The notes: generated by a model not told the origin, from the letters alone. A stretch of 32,910 nucleotides of DNA from SMXQ01 sp033720855 (GCA_033720855.1 JAWWBR010000027.1:1-32910); one strand, 5' to 3'; shown: positions 15,869-24,052, counted from the first letter of the stretch. Numbers and translations are program-made.

Positions 15869-16866
15869 CCCAACCCGACAGCTTCCGCGCGCTTCATCTC
15901 GAGGCCGGGAACGACAAGCCCGAGGTGGTGATCGGTGACGTGCCGTCGAGCGTGCTGGCCGATGGCGAGGTGCTGATCCGCGTCTCCCATTCCACCATCA
16001 ACTACAAGGACGCCATGATGGTGCGCGGCATCGGCTACCGCATCACGGAGTTTCCCTTCGTGCCCGGCGTCGACCTCGCCGGCACGGTCGAGGAGTCAGA
16101 CTGTCCCGACTTCAAGCCCGGAGACCAAGTGGTGCTCAACGGCTATGGCGCCGGCGAGCATTTTGCCGGCGGCTATGCCGCCTATGCCCGGGCCAAGGGG
16201 GAATGGCTGGTGCCCGTTCCTGAGGGATGGACGGCGCGCGACACCATGGCGGTCGGCACCGCCGGCCTCACCGCGATGATCTCGGCGATGGAATTGGAAA
16301 AAGGCGGCATCTTGCCCGGCCGCGGCGACATCCTGGTCACTGGCGCCTCGGGCGGCGTCGGCTCGATGTCGATTGCCATGCTGTCGGCCCTGGGTTACCG
16401 GGTCGTCGCCTCGACCGGTCGTACGGAGGAGGCGCCGTACCTCGAATCCCTGGGCGCGGCCGAGATCATCCCCCGCGCGGAGCTTGAGAACGGCCCCGAC
16501 CGGCCGCTGATGCCCCGCCGATGGATGGGCTGCATCGATGCCGTCGGCGGCAAAACGCTGTCCACGGTGATCTCCTCCCTAGGTGAGCGGGGGGTGATCG
16601 CGTCCTGCGGCTTGACCGGCGGCAACACCTTTACCGCCTCCCTGATCCCGTTCTTCCTGCGCGGCGTGCGCCTGATCGGTATCGAGGGCGGCCACGGCCC
16701 CATCGAAGAGCGTCGCGAAGCCTGGGCGCGGATTCCTGCGGTCCTCGATCGCGCGCGGCTCGACGCCATGACTACGGATGCCGCACTCGGCGACCTGCCG
16801 GCCCTGGCCGACGACATTCTGGCCGGCCGCGTGCGTGGGCGCATCGCCGTAGACGTTAATGCATAG
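15865..16866 (+). CDS. acrylyl-CoA reductase-type quinone oxidoreductase (AcuI/YhdH family)
   Basis: This 333-residue zinc-free medium-chain dehydrogenase/reductase is of the YhdH/AcuI group, which reduces acryloyl-CoA to propionyl-CoA with NADPH. It has INYKDAMMVRG near residue 45, PGVDLAGTV near 70, the nucleotide-binding loop VTGASGGVGSMS near 155, and GLTGGNTF near 255. There are no structural zinc cysteines. AcuI would serve propionate, 3-hydroxypropionate or DMSP-derived acrylate metabolism, but the family is broad and the exact substrate is not provable here. ATG 15865 overlaps the pyrC stop by four bases (ATGA). It is the last gene of the four-gene operon. Confidence 0.92.
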   Translation: MTQPDSFRALHLEAGNDKPEVVIGDVPSSVLADGEVLIRVSHSTINYKDAMMVRGIGYRITEFPFVPGVDLAGTVEESDCPDFKPGDQVVLNGYGAGEHFAGGYAAYARAKGEWLVPVPEGWTARDTMAVGTAGLTAMISAMELEKGGILPGRGDILVTGASGGVGSMSIAMLSALGYRVVASTGRTEEAPYLESLGAAEIIPRAELENGPDRPLMPRRWMGCIDAVGGKTLSTVISSLGERGVIASCGLTGGNTFTASLIPFFLRGVRLIGIEGGHGPIEERREAWARIPAVLDRARLDAMTTDAALGDLPALADDILAGRVRGRIAVDVNA

Positions 16867-16943
16867 ACGGCGGCGGTGGCGGGGGGATAACCTTGCGCCA
16901 CGCGCGCCGGAACAGGCAGGCAGCAGTCATTGAACGCCGAGCG

Positions 16944-17648
16944 ATGATTATCGGTAGGGAATACCGATCCCGGCAGGGCCCGTGGCGATGGCATTGGGCC
17001 CTGGCGATAGTCCTCTGCCTGCTTGCCGCAGGCGCCGGTGCCGAGGCGCCGGTTCCCGTGCCTCAGGGCTATGGCGATGCCATGGAATGGTATGAGCGCG
17101 CCGCCCGGGCGGGCAATCCGCGGGCCCAGTATTACCTCGGCGTGATGTACTGGCGTGGCCTACGGGGCGCGCCGAACCACAAGCTCGCCGCCGATTGGTT
17201 CGAAAAGGCCGCGCGCAAGGGCCATGGGGTGGCCCAGTACAGTCTCGGCCTCGCCATCGAGTTGGGGCGGGGCCGAGAGAGGAATGCAGCTGAGGCGGCC
17301 GAGTGGTACCGGGCGGCGGCGCGCAAGGGCGTGGCCGAGGCGGCCTTCAACCTCGCCGTCCTGCACGAGCGGGGCGAGGGGGTCGAGAAGAATCCGGCCC
17401 AGGCGGCGATCCTCTACACCCAGGCGGCAGGGGCGGGCCTGGCGCCGGCGCAATACAATCTCGGCCTGCTCTACCGGGCGGGCCTCGGCGTCGCCAGGGA
17501 CAGGGCCAAGGCCTGGGTCTGGCTCAAGCGCGCCAAGGCCGGCGGTTATCGAGCCGCCGCCAAGGTCCTCGCGGCGGTGGAAAAAGAGATGACCGACGAG
17601 GAGCTTGCCCGCGCGGCCAAGGCGCTGGCGCCGGCCAAGGGGGGCTGA
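16944..17648 (+). CDS. secreted Sel1-repeat protein
   Basis: This 234-residue protein has an N-terminal signal peptide (WHWALAIVLCLLAAGAGAEA, probable cleavage after an Ala near residue 33-35) and about five tandem Sel1-like (TPR-related) repeats. Each repeat is of the form A-x-x-W-[YF]-x-x-A-A-x-x-G, followed by A-Q-[YF]-x-L-G-x-[ML]-[YH]-x-x-G. It is probably a periplasmic scaffold for protein contacts; the partner is unknown. ATG 16944 is chosen because it gives a compact signal peptide, although the ribosome-binding site is poor. A TTG 17 codons upstream also keeps the frame open. hpnC follows after 34 bases. Confidence 0.85.
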   Translation: MIIGREYRSRQGPWRWHWALAIVLCLLAAGAGAEAPVPVPQGYGDAMEWYERAARAGNPRAQYYLGVMYWRGLRGAPNHKLAADWFEKAARKGHGVAQYSLGLAIELGRGRERNAAEAAEWYRAAARKGVAEAAFNLAVLHERGEGVEKNPAQAAILYTQAAGAGLAPAQYNLGLLYRAGLGVARDRAKAWVWLKRAKAGGYRAAAKVLAAVEKEMTDEELARAAKALAPAKGG

Positions 17649-17682
17649 CCTTGCGAAACGCCGGCCGCGACCGCTTGTGACC

Positions 17683-18582
17683 ATGGCCCCCACGGACCGC
17701 GCGCCACGGCCGAGGCCGGTACCGGCTGCGTCCAAGGGTCGGCGGCAGGAGAACTTTCCCGTCGCGTCGATCCTGATCAAGGCAAGTCTGCGGCCCCATG
17801 TGCATGCGTTCTACGACTTCGCCCGCGCCGCCGACGACATCGCCGACGACCCCGACCTCGCGGCCGCCGACAAGATCCGGGGGCTCGACGCCTTCGCCCG
17901 CGCCCTTGACGGGGGCAAGCCGGAACCCGCAGCACCCGGCGACCGAGACATCGATACCGGCCCCGCCAAAGCGCTTGCGGGCAGCTTGGCCGAGACCGGG
18001 GTCGCCCCGCGTCACGCCACCGACTTGCTTGCGGCCTTTCGCCAGGATGCGACCAAGCACCGCTATGCCGATTGGCATGAGGTGATGGCCTATTGCCGGC
18101 TGTCGGCGGCGCCCTGCGGCCGCTATCTGCTGGCGCTGCATGGCGAGGAGGATGTGGAGGCGCGGAAGGCCGCCGATGCGCTGTCCGCGGCCTTGCAGGT
18201 GATCAACCACATTCAGGACATGGCCGCCGATTACCGGCGGCTCGACCGGGTCTACGTGCCCATGGACTGGCTTGCGGACGAAGCGCTCGATCCCGATGCG
18301 CTCGGTGCGGACGCGGCTTCTCCGGCCCTGCGGCGGGTGATCGACCGCATGCTCGATGGGGTCGAGGGGCTGATCGACGATGCCCGAGGCCTGCCGGCGG
18401 CGATCGATGACGCGCGCCTGGCCGCCGAGGCTGGGGTCATCCTAGCCGTTGCCCGGGGCCTCGCTCGCAAGCTCCGGCGCCGGGATCCGCTGGCCCAGCG
18501 GGTCAGCCTCAACCCCCTGGAGTTCGCCGCGGTGGCGGTGATCGGGGTGATGTGCACCGTGGCCCAGCGCCTGGGGCGGTGA
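17683..18582 (+). CDS. hpnC: squalene synthase-like HpnC (hydroxysqualene synthase)
   Basis: This 299-residue protein is of the trans-isoprenyl diphosphate head-to-head family. HpnC is known to convert presqualene diphosphate to hydroxysqualene in the three-enzyme bacterial squalene route (HpnD, HpnC, HpnE). Diagnostic features are ENFPVAS at the N-terminus, the first Asp-rich motif FARAADDIADDPD, and the second, NHIQDMAADYRRLDRVYVP. The length is normal. ATG 17683 has no clear Shine-Dalgarno. The gene is followed immediately by an intrinsic terminator, so the downstream dxs-hpnD pair seems to be transcribed separately. Confidence 0.93.
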   Translation: MAPTDRAPRPRPVPAASKGRRQENFPVASILIKASLRPHVHAFYDFARAADDIADDPDLAAADKIRGLDAFARALDGGKPEPAAPGDRDIDTGPAKALAGSLAETGVAPRHATDLLAAFRQDATKHRYADWHEVMAYCRLSAAPCGRYLLALHGEEDVEARKAADALSAALQVINHIQDMAADYRRLDRVYVPMDWLADEALDPDALGADAASPALRRVIDRMLDGVEGLIDDARGLPAAIDDARLAAEAGVILAVARGLARKLRRRDPLAQRVSLNPLEFAAVAVIGVMCTVAQRLGR

Positions 18583-18594
18583 TTTGTGCCCCCT

Positions 18595-18618
18595 CCGGGG
18601 CCGGTGCGCCCCGGTTTT
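18595..18618 (+). terminator. intrinsic terminator after hpnC
   Basis: A perfect 7-bp stem (CCGGGGC / GCCCCGG) with a six-base loop is followed by TTTT and then CC. It starts 12 bases after the hpnC stop. It is the clearest Rho-independent terminator seen in the window. Confidence 0.75.
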
Positions 18619-18707
18619 CCTTGAAAATGCCGCGAAATACGCGAAATTGTTTGGAAAGAGGCCGGGAATCCTTGAAAATTAATGTTTAGCTCTAAGTGAA
18701 GCGGGTC
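18619..18707 (+). promoter_or_regulatory. dxs upstream region with short direct repeats
   Basis: Behind the terminator the composition becomes AT-richer. TTGAAAAT occurs twice, at 18621-18628 and 18672-18679, and CGCGAAAT occurs twice in tandem, at 18631-18638 and 18640-18647 (9-base period). A promoter for dxs is expected here because the upstream gene is terminated. No good -10 box is found 17 bases after either TTGAAA, so the exact promoter is not assigned. The repeats might be regulator sites. Confidence 0.35.
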
Positions 18708-20633
18708 ATGTCGCAAACCAGCAAAACGCCACTCCTCGACAGCCTTTCCGTGCCGGCGGACCTCCGCAAGCTCGACGAAAAGTCGCTGCGCCAGCTTGCC
18801 GATGAATTGCGCGCCGAAACCATCGATGCGGTGTCGATCACCGGCGGCCACCTCGGCGCAGGCCTTGGTGTGGTCGAGCTCACCGTGGCGCTGCATTATG
18901 TCTTCGACACCCCGCACGATCGCCTGATCTGGGACGTCGGCCACCAAAGCTATCCCCATAAGATCCTGACCGGACGCCGTGACCGTATCCGGACCTTGCG
19001 CCAGGGTGGTGGTTTGTCGGGCTTTACCCGGCGCGCGGAGAGCGAATACGACCCGTTCGGCGCGGCCCACAGCTCGACCTCCATATCCGCCGGCCTGGGC
19101 ATGGCCGTCGCCCGTGACCTGGCCGACCGGGACAACGAGGTGATCTGCGTCATCGGCGACGGGGCCATGAGCGCGGGCATGGCCTATGAAGCGATGAACA
19201 ACGCCGGGTCCATGGACGCGCGCCTGATCGTCATTCTCAACGACAACGACATGTCCATCGCCCCGCCCGTGGGGGCCATGAGCGCCTACCTCTCGCGCCT
19301 GATTTCTTCCAAATCCTACCGGTCCTTTCGCCACTTCGCCCGGATGATGGCGGAAAAATTTCCCCGCCCCCTGAAGAAGGCGGCGCAGCGGGCGGAGGAA
19401 TATGCCCGCGGCATGATGACCGGCGGCACGCTGTTCGAGGAACTGGGCTTCTATTACGTCGGCCCCATCGACGGCCACAACCTCGATCATCTGCTGCCGG
19501 TGCTGAAGAATGTCCGCGATTCCGAGGAGCCGGGACCGGTTCTGGTGCATGTGGTGACCCAGAAGGGGCACGGCTATCCGCCCGCCGAAGAATCGCCCGA
19601 CAAGCATCACGGGGTCGGCAAGTTCGACGTGATTACCGGCGAGCAGGTTCGCGCCCAGGCCAACGCGCCCTCCTACACCAAGGTCTTCGCCGGAGCCCTG
19701 ATGGATGAGGCCAGCCGCGACGACAAGATCGTCGCCATCACCGCGGCCATGCCCTCGGGCACGGGTCTCGATATGTTCGCGGAGGCTTACCCGGAGCGCA
19801 CTTTCGACGTCGGCATCGCCGAGCAGCATGCGGTGACCTTCGCCGCCGGGCTCGCCACCGAGGGGCTCAAGCCCTTCTGTGCGATCTACTCGACCTTCCT
19901 GCAGCGGGGTTACGACCAGGTGGTGCACGATGTCGCCATTCAGGGGCTTCCGGTGCGCTTTGCCATGGACCGGGCGGGGCTGGTGGGCGCCGATGGACCG
20001 ACCCATGGGGGCATCTTCGATATCGCCTATCTCGGTTGTCTGCCCGGCTTCGTGTTGATGGCGGCGGGCGACGAGTCGGAACTGGTGCACATGGTGGCGA
20101 CGGCGGTGGCGATCGACGATCGCCCCTCGGCCCTGCGCTATCCCCGGGGCGAGGGCGTCGGCATCGAGCTGCCCGCCCGCGGCGAGGCGCTGGAGATCGG
20201 CAGGGGCCGCATCCTGCGCGAGGGCAGCGCGGTCGCCATCCTCAATTTCGGCGGGCGCTTGACGGAATGCCTCAAGGCCGCCGACGAGTTGGCGGGGCGC
20301 GGATTTTCGGCGACCGTCGCCGACGCCCGCTTTGCCAAGCCGCTGGACGGCGACTTGGTGACGCGCCTGGCACGCGAGCATCCGGTCCTGATCACCATCG
20401 AGGAGGGGGCGGTCGGCGGTTTTGCCTCCCACGTGCTGCAGTTCCTCGCCGAGCACGACCTCCTCCATTCCGGGCTGAAACTGCGTCCCATGGTCCTGCC
20501 CGACCGTTTCATCGATCACAACAGCCCGGCGGCGCAATACGAGGAGGCGGGGCTGGACGCGGCCCACGTGGTCGAGGTGGCGCTCGGCGCCCTCGGCGAG
20601 GCCGGGACGCGGCCCTCGAGCTCAAGCGCCTGA
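18708..20633 (+). CDS. dxs: 1-deoxy-D-xylulose-5-phosphate synthase
   Basis: This thiamine-diphosphate enzyme condenses pyruvate with glyceraldehyde-3-phosphate, the first step of the methylerythritol phosphate route to isoprenoids. The 641-residue protein is full length. Features are SITGGHLGAGLGVVELTVAL near residue 45, the ThDP/Mg motif GDGAMSAGMAYEAMNNAG near 150, the catalytic Glu in DVGIAEQHAVTFAAGLA near 370, and DRAGLVGADGPTHGG near 425. ATG 18708 is preferred over GTG 18696; neither has a strong ribosome-binding site. Its position between hpnC and hpnD couples precursor supply to squalene/hopanoid synthesis. Confidence 0.97.
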   Translation: MSQTSKTPLLDSLSVPADLRKLDEKSLRQLADELRAETIDAVSITGGHLGAGLGVVELTVALHYVFDTPHDRLIWDVGHQSYPHKILTGRRDRIRTLRQGGGLSGFTRRAESEYDPFGAAHSSTSISAGLGMAVARDLADRDNEVICVIGDGAMSAGMAYEAMNNAGSMDARLIVILNDNDMSIAPPVGAMSAYLSRLISSKSYRSFRHFARMMAEKFPRPLKKAAQRAEEYARGMMTGGTLFEELGFYYVGPIDGHNLDHLLPVLKNVRDSEEPGPVLVHVVTQKGHGYPPAEESPDKHHGVGKFDVITGEQVRAQANAPSYTKVFAGALMDEASRDDKIVAITAAMPSGTGLDMFAEAYPERTFDVGIAEQHAVTFAAGLATEGLKPFCAIYSTFLQRGYDQVVHDVAIQGLPVRFAMDRAGLVGADGPTHGGIFDIAYLGCLPGFVLMAAGDESELVHMVATAVAIDDRPSALRYPRGEGVGIELPARGEALEIGRGRILREGSAVAILNFGGRLTECLKAADELAGRGFSATVADARFAKPLDGDLVTRLAREHPVLITIEEGAVGGFASHVLQFLAEHDLLHSGLKLRPMVLPDRFIDHNSPAAQYEEAGLDAAHVVEVALGALGEAGTRPSSSSA

Positions 20634-20637
20634 ACCC

Positions 20638-21564
20638 ATGTCCAGTGCCGAGACACCGCTCACGGCGGGGAGCCGAGACCGGGCGGGGGCGGTCATCGCG
20701 GTGCCCGGCGGCGGGTCCTGGCCGCCCGCCGAAGCCGAGCAATGGGTCCGGACGCGGGTGGCGGCGTCGGGCTCATCCTTTTTCTGGGCCATGCGGATGT
20801 TGCCGAGGACCCGGCGCAACGCCATGTTCGCCCTCTACGCCGTTTGCCGGGCGGTGGATGACGTCGCCGACGGGCCGGAGGGCAAGTCCGAAAAATTGCG
20901 CGTGCTTTCCGCCTGGCGGGAAGAGATCGGGCACGTGTTCCAAGGCCGGCCCAGCCACCCCGCCACCGTCGCCCTGGCCCCGGCCATTGCCCGCTTTGGC
21001 CTCAGCCAGGAGGATTTCCTCGCCGTCATCGCCGGTATGGAAATGGACGTTTCGGGGGGCATGGTGGCGCCCAGCCTCGAACAGCTCGAACTCTATTGCG
21101 CACGGGCGGCGGGCGCCGTCGGCCGGCTCGCGGCGCCGATCTTCGGGCTGCCCAAGCGCGAGGGGCAGGCGCTGGCCCGGGCCCTGGGGCAGGCACTGCA
21201 GCTGACCAACGTCCTGCGCGATCTGGTCGAGGACGCGGACAGGGGAAGGCTCTATCTGCCCGGCGAGCTCCTTACCCGCCACGGCCTCGCCACGCGAGTG
21301 CCGGCGGAAGTGGTGACCGAACCGGCCATGGCTCGGGTCTGTGACGACCTTGCCGCCTGGGCGGATCAGCAGTATGTGGCGGCGGAGCGGTTGCTCGCGG
21401 CCTGTCCCGCCGGGGCCAGACGTCCGGCCCGGGTCATTCTCGCCATCTACCAGCGCCTGCTCGAGAAGCTGAAGGCGCGGGGCTTCGCCCCCCACGACAT
21501 TGTCCGGCCCGTGCGCGTCAGCCGCGGCGAGAAGCTGTTTCTCGCTTTGCGTGCCAGCCTCTGA
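20638..21564 (+). CDS. hpnD: presqualene diphosphate synthase HpnD
   Basis: This 308-residue squalene/phytoene synthase-family protein matches HpnD, which joins two farnesyl diphosphates to presqualene diphosphate. The N-terminal SGSSFFWAMRMLP, first Asp motif YAVCRAVDDVADGPEGK and second Asp motif LTNVLRDLVEDADRGRLYLP are typical of HpnD and distinguish it from HpnC. Its ATG lies four bases after the dxs stop with no ribosome-binding site, so translational coupling is likely. The usual next gene hpnE is absent: an intergenic stretch follows instead. The first ~30 residues are Gly/Ala-rich and may be dispensable; a later start is possible. Confidence 0.93.
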   Translation: MSSAETPLTAGSRDRAGAVIAVPGGGSWPPAEAEQWVRTRVAASGSSFFWAMRMLPRTRRNAMFALYAVCRAVDDVADGPEGKSEKLRVLSAWREEIGHVFQGRPSHPATVALAPAIARFGLSQEDFLAVIAGMEMDVSGGMVAPSLEQLELYCARAAGAVGRLAAPIFGLPKREGQALARALGQALQLTNVLRDLVEDADRGRLYLPGELLTRHGLATRVPAEVVTEPAMARVCDDLAAWADQQYVAAERLLAACPAGARRPARVILAIYQRLLEKLKARGFAPHDIVRPVRVSRGEKLFLALRASL

Positions 21565-21647
21565 CGCGCAAGGACACTGCCCAAAGACGTATACATAAGT
21601 CTTTGATTTTAAATTTCTAAAAGTGATTTCCGGAATCAATTTCGAGG

Positions 21648-21659
21648 TGTACGCGTACA
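21648..21659. repeat. 12-base perfect palindrome
   Basis: TGTACGCGTACA reads the same on both strands. It lies in the AT-rich stretch behind hpnD and looks more like a dimeric regulator site than a terminator. The regulator is unknown. Confidence 0.4.
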
Positions 21660-21940
21660 TATGTCGCAGGCGCTCGGGGGATCGGCGGCGCGTTCGCGGC
21701 GATGCGGCGGCGGCCATGGGCGAGGCAGGCTGGCAACCGGATCGGGTGCTCACGGCACGGTCTTTTGCATATCGCGATTCGCTACCCGCCTCCCGAACCC
21801 AGCGAGAGCGCCGGCCATAGACCAGCGGGTGCCCGCAGCGCCCGTGATCGCGCCACAAGCCCCTTATTGCACAGCGATTTCCCGGTTTTACGGTTCTTTG
21901 ACGCCGGCCTTCACGGGCCCATGACCTTTGCTTGATTGCC

Positions 21941-21954
21941 GGAGCCTAGGCTCC
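21941..21954. repeat. 14-base perfect palindrome
   Basis: GGAGCCTAGGCTCC is a perfect palindrome in the gene-free region upstream of the lipoprotein gene. It is followed by CTCCTG, not a T-run, so it is a poor terminator on either strand. It may be an operator or simply chance. Confidence 0.35.
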
Positions 21955-22101
21955 CTCCTGCCGCGATATGGGCGCGGCGAGAGCATCGCAAAGGTCTACC
22001 GCTGTGGGCGTTCGCACGTTTTTCGGCCAAGAGCCTGACCGGTGCCATCCCGGGCCCCGCTTTCGTGTCGAGGGTCCAACCCAGGTGAGGAGGAAACGAA
22101 A

Positions 22102-22686
22102 ATGGAGATTCGAAAGTCCCGATCTTTGCAGCGCCTTGCGCGAAACCGCAGCCTCGCCGTGGTCGTCGCCGCGGCCATGACCCTTGCCGCCTGCGCCAAC
22201 TACAGGGCGACCATTGCCGAGCCCGGAGGCGATGGGCAATCGGGCGCGGCGAGCCGCAGCGAGGTGGTGGCGCCCGAAGGTGCCGCCATCGCCAAGGACG
22301 CTGTGATCGTTCGTCCCAAGTTGAAGGAGAACGAGCGGGCGCTCACCGGGGATCTCGACATCGATGACCCCTGGGGCTCGGTCCGTCTGCGCTTCGATGT
22401 ATCCAAAGACGGTGAGGCCGGCAACGTGAGGGTCATCGAGGCGACGAATTCGGAGGTCACGGAGGCGGCCCGGCATCTCATCGCGGCCTGGCCGATCGAG
22501 CCCGGAACCCTCGACGGCAAGCCGGCCGCGTTTAAGAATGTCGAGGCGACGATTTCCTTCGAGAAAGTGGAAATGGATTCCGACCAAAAGGCCGCGCTCA
22601 AGGTCGTCGGCGTCATCCTTCTGATCCCGGTGATCGTGGTCTTGGCCGCCGCCGCCGTCCTCAGCGGGGCCAAGTTCAACAGATAG
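22102..22686 (+). CDS. lipoprotein with TonB-C-like domain and C-terminal membrane helix
   Basis: This 194-residue protein has a basic N-terminus, a hydrophobic stretch and a lipobox TLAAC with the lipidated Cys at 31. The middle (about 95-155: VRLRFDVSKDGEAGNVRVIE, then AARHLIAAWPIEPG) resembles the C-terminal domain of TonB-like energy transducers. The end (about 165-190: VVGVILLIPVIVVLAAAAVL) is a strong membrane helix. A lipid anchor plus a C-terminal helix is unusual. The start has the strong ribosome-binding site GAGGAGGAAA. The protein stands alone, convergent with a 42-residue membrane protein gene 41 bases downstream. Function unknown. Confidence 0.8.
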   Translation: MEIRKSRSLQRLARNRSLAVVVAAAMTLAACANYRATIAEPGGDGQSGAASRSEVVAPEGAAIAKDAVIVRPKLKENERALTGDLDIDDPWGSVRLRFDVSKDGEAGNVRVIEATNSEVTEAARHLIAAWPIEPGTLDGKPAAFKNVEATISFEKVEMDSDQKAALKVVGVILLIPVIVVLAAAAVLSGAKFNR

Positions 22687-22727
22687 CGCGCCGGGGCACC
22701 GTCCCGGTCTGCGTCCTCGCCGATTCC

Positions 22728-22856
22728 CTAAATCTCGCCGTTGATCCACTTGATTGCGAGCTTGATGACGATAATGCCAAGGGCGCCTGCGAGCACGCCC
22801 AAAACGATGTTTTTCCACCCGTTGCCGTCATCGCCACCGTCGTTCTCTCCGTCCAT
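22728..22856 (-). CDS. 42-residue single-helix membrane protein
   Basis: This small reading frame encodes an acidic, Gly/Asp-rich N-terminus (MDGENDGGDDGNGW) followed by a hydrophobic helix (IVLGVLAGALGIIVIKLAI) and KWINGEI. It is supported by an AGGGAGA ribosome-binding site eight bases before the ATG and by the coherent membrane-protein layout. I do not recognise a family. It sits between the lipoprotein gene (convergent) and tRNA-Thr (same strand, about 140 bases upstream). Confidence 0.6.
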   Translation of the reverse strand: MDGENDGGDDGNGWKNIVLGVLAGALGIIVIKLAIKWINGEI

Positions 22857-22998
22857 CGGCGGTCTCCCTTGGATGCCCATGACCGGTCCGCATCAAAACC
22901 CATCGCGCGGGACGAGGCAAGGCCGCTCGAGATGTCGCTGTCCTGCCGGGCCTTCGGGGGCAGGCTGCGGAAAGGGAACCAGAAAAGCGGGAAAGAAA

Positions 22999-23073
22999 TG
23001 GTGCCGCAGGGTGGAATTGAACCACCGGCCTCTCCCTTACCAAGGGAGTGCTCTACCCCTGAGCTACTGCGGC
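22999..23073 (-). tRNA. tRNA-Thr (GGT anticodon)
   Basis: The minus strand folds into a full cloverleaf: acceptor stem GCCGCAG/CTGCGGC, D arm GCTC...GAGC, anticodon stem CTCCC/GGGAG with loop TTGGTAA (anticodon GGT), and T arm GGTGG-TTCAATT-CCACC. It has an encoded ACCA end and 75 bases in all. It reads ACC and ACU threonine codons. It appears intact and is not flanked by an integrase. Confidence 0.97.
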
Positions 23074-23216
23074 ACGGAGGAGGCGCAACATGCCACAACC
23101 CCTTGGGGGGCGCAACACGGTTGGCCGGCTCATCTCCTATACCGGCGTTGGTAAAGGATTGCTGAACGCTGGGTGGTTCTTGCCCCCGGCCCGCTCCCGA
23201 ATTAGTCTGGCGCGCG

Positions 23217-23402
23217 ATGACGGAAAGCCAAGGCAAACCGCCGGCCCCTGGCCGCGGCACCGGCGAAAGCGACCGGCGTGAGGCACGACGGGCGCGCGCG
23301 GCGCGGGCGCTGCGCGCCAATCTCAGGCGCCGCAAGGCCCAGGCACGCGGCCGCACCGCACCCGACGGTGCCGTTGCCGACGACCCCCCGGCCGAGGGCT
23401 GA
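23217..23402 (+). CDS. small basic conserved-looking protein upstream of dcd
   Basis: This 61-residue, Arg/Ala-rich protein has the core RRARAARALRANLRRRKAQA. Short proteins with a LRxNLxRRKAQ segment are familiar next to murA in alphaproteobacteria; this is from memory and not checked. There is no Shine-Dalgarno. TTGCCC and TAGTCT, 17 bases apart, end eight bases before the ATG, so a leaderless transcript is conceivable. The function is unknown. The composition is extreme enough that a non-coding frame cannot be excluded. Confidence 0.55.
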   Translation: MTESQGKPPAPGRGTGESDRREARRARAARALRANLRRRKAQARGRTAPDGAVADDPPAEG

Positions 23403-23497
23403 GCCCTGGGCTTGCGTCCTTGAGCGACGCCCGCGCATGGAGTAACAAAAGGGGCCCGGCGCGGTCCGCGCCCAGAGATCCCGACGGAGGAGAGCCC

Positions 23498-24052
23498 ATG
23501 GGCATCATGCCCGACAGCTGGATTCGCGACATGGCCTTGAATCACGGCATGATCGAGCCCTTCGTCGAGGCCCAGAAGCGCGAAGGGGCGATCTCCTTCG
23601 GGGTTTCGTCTTATGGCTACGACGCGCGCGTGTCTGACGAATTCAAGATCTTCACCAACGTCGATTCGGCCATCGTCGATCCCAAGGCCTTCGACCAGAA
23701 GGGATTCGTCGACCGCCCCGGCCCGGTCTGCGTGATCCCGCCCAATTCCTTCGCCCTGGCGCGCACGGTGGAGTATTTCCGCATTCCCCGGGACATCCTG
23801 GTGGTGTGCCTGGGCAAGTCGACCTACGCGCGCTGCGGCATCATCGTCAACGTGACGCCGCTGGAACCGGAATGGGAGGGCCACGTGACGCTGGAATTTT
23901 CCAACACCACGCCCCTGCCGGCGAAGATCTATGCCAACGAGGGGGCCTGCCAGTTCCTGTTCTTCAAGGGAGAGGGCCCGTGCGAGGTGTCCTATGCCGA
24001 TCGCGCCGGAAAGTATATGGGTCAAAAAGGCGTGACCCTGCCGAAGCTCTAG
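23498..24052 (+). CDS. dcd: dCTP deaminase
   Basis: This enzyme deaminates dCTP to dUTP, supplying dTMP synthesis and limiting dCTP. The 184-residue protein is the normal length of the homotrimeric enzyme. Conserved blocks are ISFGVSSYGYDARV near residue 35, PPNSFALARTVEYFRIP near 80, the active-site segment LGKSTYARCGIIVNVTPLEP near 105-125 with the catalytic Glu following (EWEGHVTLEFSN), and KYMGQKGVTLPKL at the end. ATG 23498 has a strong ACGGAGGAGA ribosome-binding site. murA follows after 22 bases. Confidence 0.97.
   Translation: MGIMPDSWIRDMALNHGMIEPFVEAQKREGAISFGVSSYGYDARVSDEFKIFTNVDSAIVDPKAFDQKGFVDRPGPVCVIPPNSFALARTVEYFRIPRDILVVCLGKSTYARCGIIVNVTPLEPEWEGHVTLEFSNTTPLPAKIYANEGACQFLFFKGEGPCEVSYADRAGKYMGQKGVTLPKL

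Larger units (their letters stand above)
21565..22101. other. gene-free region with several palindromes
   Basis: No convincing gene is seen in these ~540 bases; the open frames have poor codon use and no family resemblance. The first ~95 bases are AT-rich and contain GTATAC (21589-21594), TTCCGGAA (21628-21635) nested in TGATT/AATCA, and the 12-base palindrome listed separately. The remainder is GC-rich and ends with the ribosome-binding site of the lipoprotein gene. It could hold hpnD transcript-end signals, operators, or decayed coding sequence. Confidence 0.4.

Noticed and set aside
18252..20567. A 771-codon minus-strand frame opposite dxs and hpnC
   Set aside because: Both plus-strand genes are clear and the antisense product is low-complexity His/Arg/Gly-rich sequence.
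21661..21924. An 87-codon frame in the gap behind hpnD
   Set aside because: No ribosome-binding site, no family resemblance, and overlapping frames of similar quality exist there.
22999..23073. tRNA-Thr as a second integration site
   Set aside because: No integrase or partial tRNA copy is nearby on either side; the tRNA is intact.
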